From contig DUGQ01000191.1 of NCBI GenBank assembly GCA_013331315.1, forward strand, positions 835 through 6,166: a DNA stretch of 5,332 nucleotides, read 5' to 3'. The stretch is from Thermoplasmata archaeon (GTDB lineage Archaea; Thermoplasmatota; Thermoplasmata; UBA10834). The notes under the pieces were generated by a model. The model was not told the DNA's origin. It saw only the letters and a list, made by a program, of their open reading frames with translations, and did no database searches. Below, one piece after another: positions 4,629 to 5,332 of the stretch (positions within the stretch are counted from its first letter, which is position 1; each line of letters begins with the position of its first letter). A program made the position numbers and the translations under genes.

Positions 4629-5332
4629 GTGGGGAGCACGTCTGAGGAGAGTAGTGAGATAGCGAAGCCCGGAGCAGCGCCAGTCAGACCGAAGGGCAAG
4701 ATGATCTGGGCCGTGGTCATCATTGTGATAGTGTTACTGGCGATACTCGCGGCGGCTTGGGTGGCCGGGGTGTTCGAGAAGAAGGATGAGAAGGTCCTCG
4801 TCATAGCGATGACCTCCGATGTGGAGACGATGAACCCTGCCAGGACCAGCGCCATGTACGGACCGCCAGGCATGATCTACGAGACCCTGATAGCGAGGGA
4901 CCTGAGCGGTAACTACGTGCCGGGCCTCGCGGAGTCGTGGAACCTGAACAGGGACGACCCGGACAACCCGACCCTGGAGATAACGCTCAAGGAGGGCGTG
5001 AAGTACCACGACGGCACGCCGTTCAACACCGAATCCGTCAAGAGGACCATCGAATGGTACTCGCAGAACGACAGCTGGGTCAGCTACGAGTTCTGGGCGA
5101 TCAAGCACAACCCGAGCTACTGGGACACGACCGATTACACCGGATGGCCTGACTCAGGCATATGGTGCAAGGACGACTACAACATGGTCCTGAACCTGAC
5201 CTGGGCGGATGTCGCGCTCATATTCAACCTGTCGCACCTGTACGGCTGCATGATAGGTCCTGATGCGCTCTGGGAACTCGGGCTCGACGACTACGGTACC
5301 GCGCAGAACTGGGACAAGGTCGTCGGCACTGG
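4629..5332 (+). CDS. Membrane-anchored family 5 (oligopeptide-type) ABC substrate-binding protein, 3' end outside window
   Basis: This is the extracellular receptor of an ABC importer of the DppA/OppA type (SBP_bac_5), expected to bind peptides or similar solutes and pass them to permease subunits not seen here. The 234 codons visible begin with a polar cytoplasmic tail (residues 2-24, rich in Ser, Glu and Pro and ending KGK). A single membrane segment follows (about 26-49) and then the binding domain outside. Family marks are KVLVIAMTSDVETMNPA (55-71), YVPGLAESW, TLEITLKEGVKYHDGTPFN with the typical DGTPF turn, and VVGTG at the right edge, where the family usually continues with PF. An N-terminal anchor instead of a lipoprotein signal is common for archaeal binding proteins. 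The GTG start follows a strong ribosome site; the frame remains open upstream to before 4500 without an ATG, GTG or TTG. Bound substrate could be a peptide, nickel or sugar, so the peptide call is by family majority. Confidence 0.9.
   Translation, partial: MGSTSEESSEIAKPGAAPVRPKGKMIWAVVIIVIVLLAILAAAWVAGVFEKKDEKVLVIAMTSDVETMNPARTSAMYGPPGMIYETLIARDLSGNYVPGLAESWNLNRDDPDNPTLEITLKEGVKYHDGTPFNTESVKRTIEWYSQNDSWVSYEFWAIKHNPSYWDTTDYTGWPDSGIWCKDDYNMVLNLTWADVALIFNLSHLYGCMIGPDALWELGLDDYGTAQNWDKVVGT

Noticed and set aside
4355..4873. Minus-strand open frame of 172 codons with hydrophobic and Ser-rich stretches
   Set aside because: The hydrophobic part is the complement of the membrane segment of the substrate-binding protein, and the frame crosses both divergent promoters.
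1..5332. tRNA, rRNA, CRISPR array or insertion sequence
   Set aside because: No T-loop/anticodon pattern, no regularly spaced direct repeats, and no transposase-like frame or terminal repeats were seen by eye.

Overview
The window looks like a chromosomal piece of a GC-rich, heterotrophic archaeon, with Thermoplasmatota (Methanomassiliicoccales or marine group II relatives) as the best guess. The evidence is indirect. AT-rich TATA-like boxes sit about 25 bases before inferred transcript starts, ribosome sites resemble GGAGG/GGTG, AGG (Arg) and ATA (Ile) codons are frequent, and exported proteins carry an N-terminal membrane segment without a clear lipobox. No rRNA, tRNA or other taxonomic marker is present.

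Layout: four genes lie on the minus strand and one on the plus strand. Read in minus-strand order, they are: (a) 4300-3479, an AAC(3)-type acetyltransferase (Antibiotic_NAT fold family); (b) 3393-2857, a small cytosolic zincin-like protein with HELMH, 85 bases downstream and probably co-transcribed; (c) 2656-1979, a secreted or anchored protein of unknown function with a beta-rich extracellular domain, which has its own promoter; (d) 1688 to beyond base 1, an exported M28 zinc aminopeptidase with an inserted PA domain, cut by the left edge. On the plus strand, divergent from (a), 4629 to beyond 5332 encodes a membrane-anchored family 5 peptide-type substrate-binding protein, cut by the right edge.

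The two outer genes suggest extracellular protein use: an exported peptidase releases amino acids or short peptides, and an ABC-type receptor binds oligopeptides. The inner acetyltransferase/zincin pair is cytosolic and has no obvious link to that pathway. I see no mobile element, CRISPR array, tRNA or rRNA. The most unusual signals are a near-identical 13-base dyad motif directly downstream of the TATA boxes of two different genes, the acetyltransferase/zincin pairing, and a peptide-like open frame in the leader of the substrate-binding protein gene. I do not see convincing evidence of a wholly new defence or mobile system.
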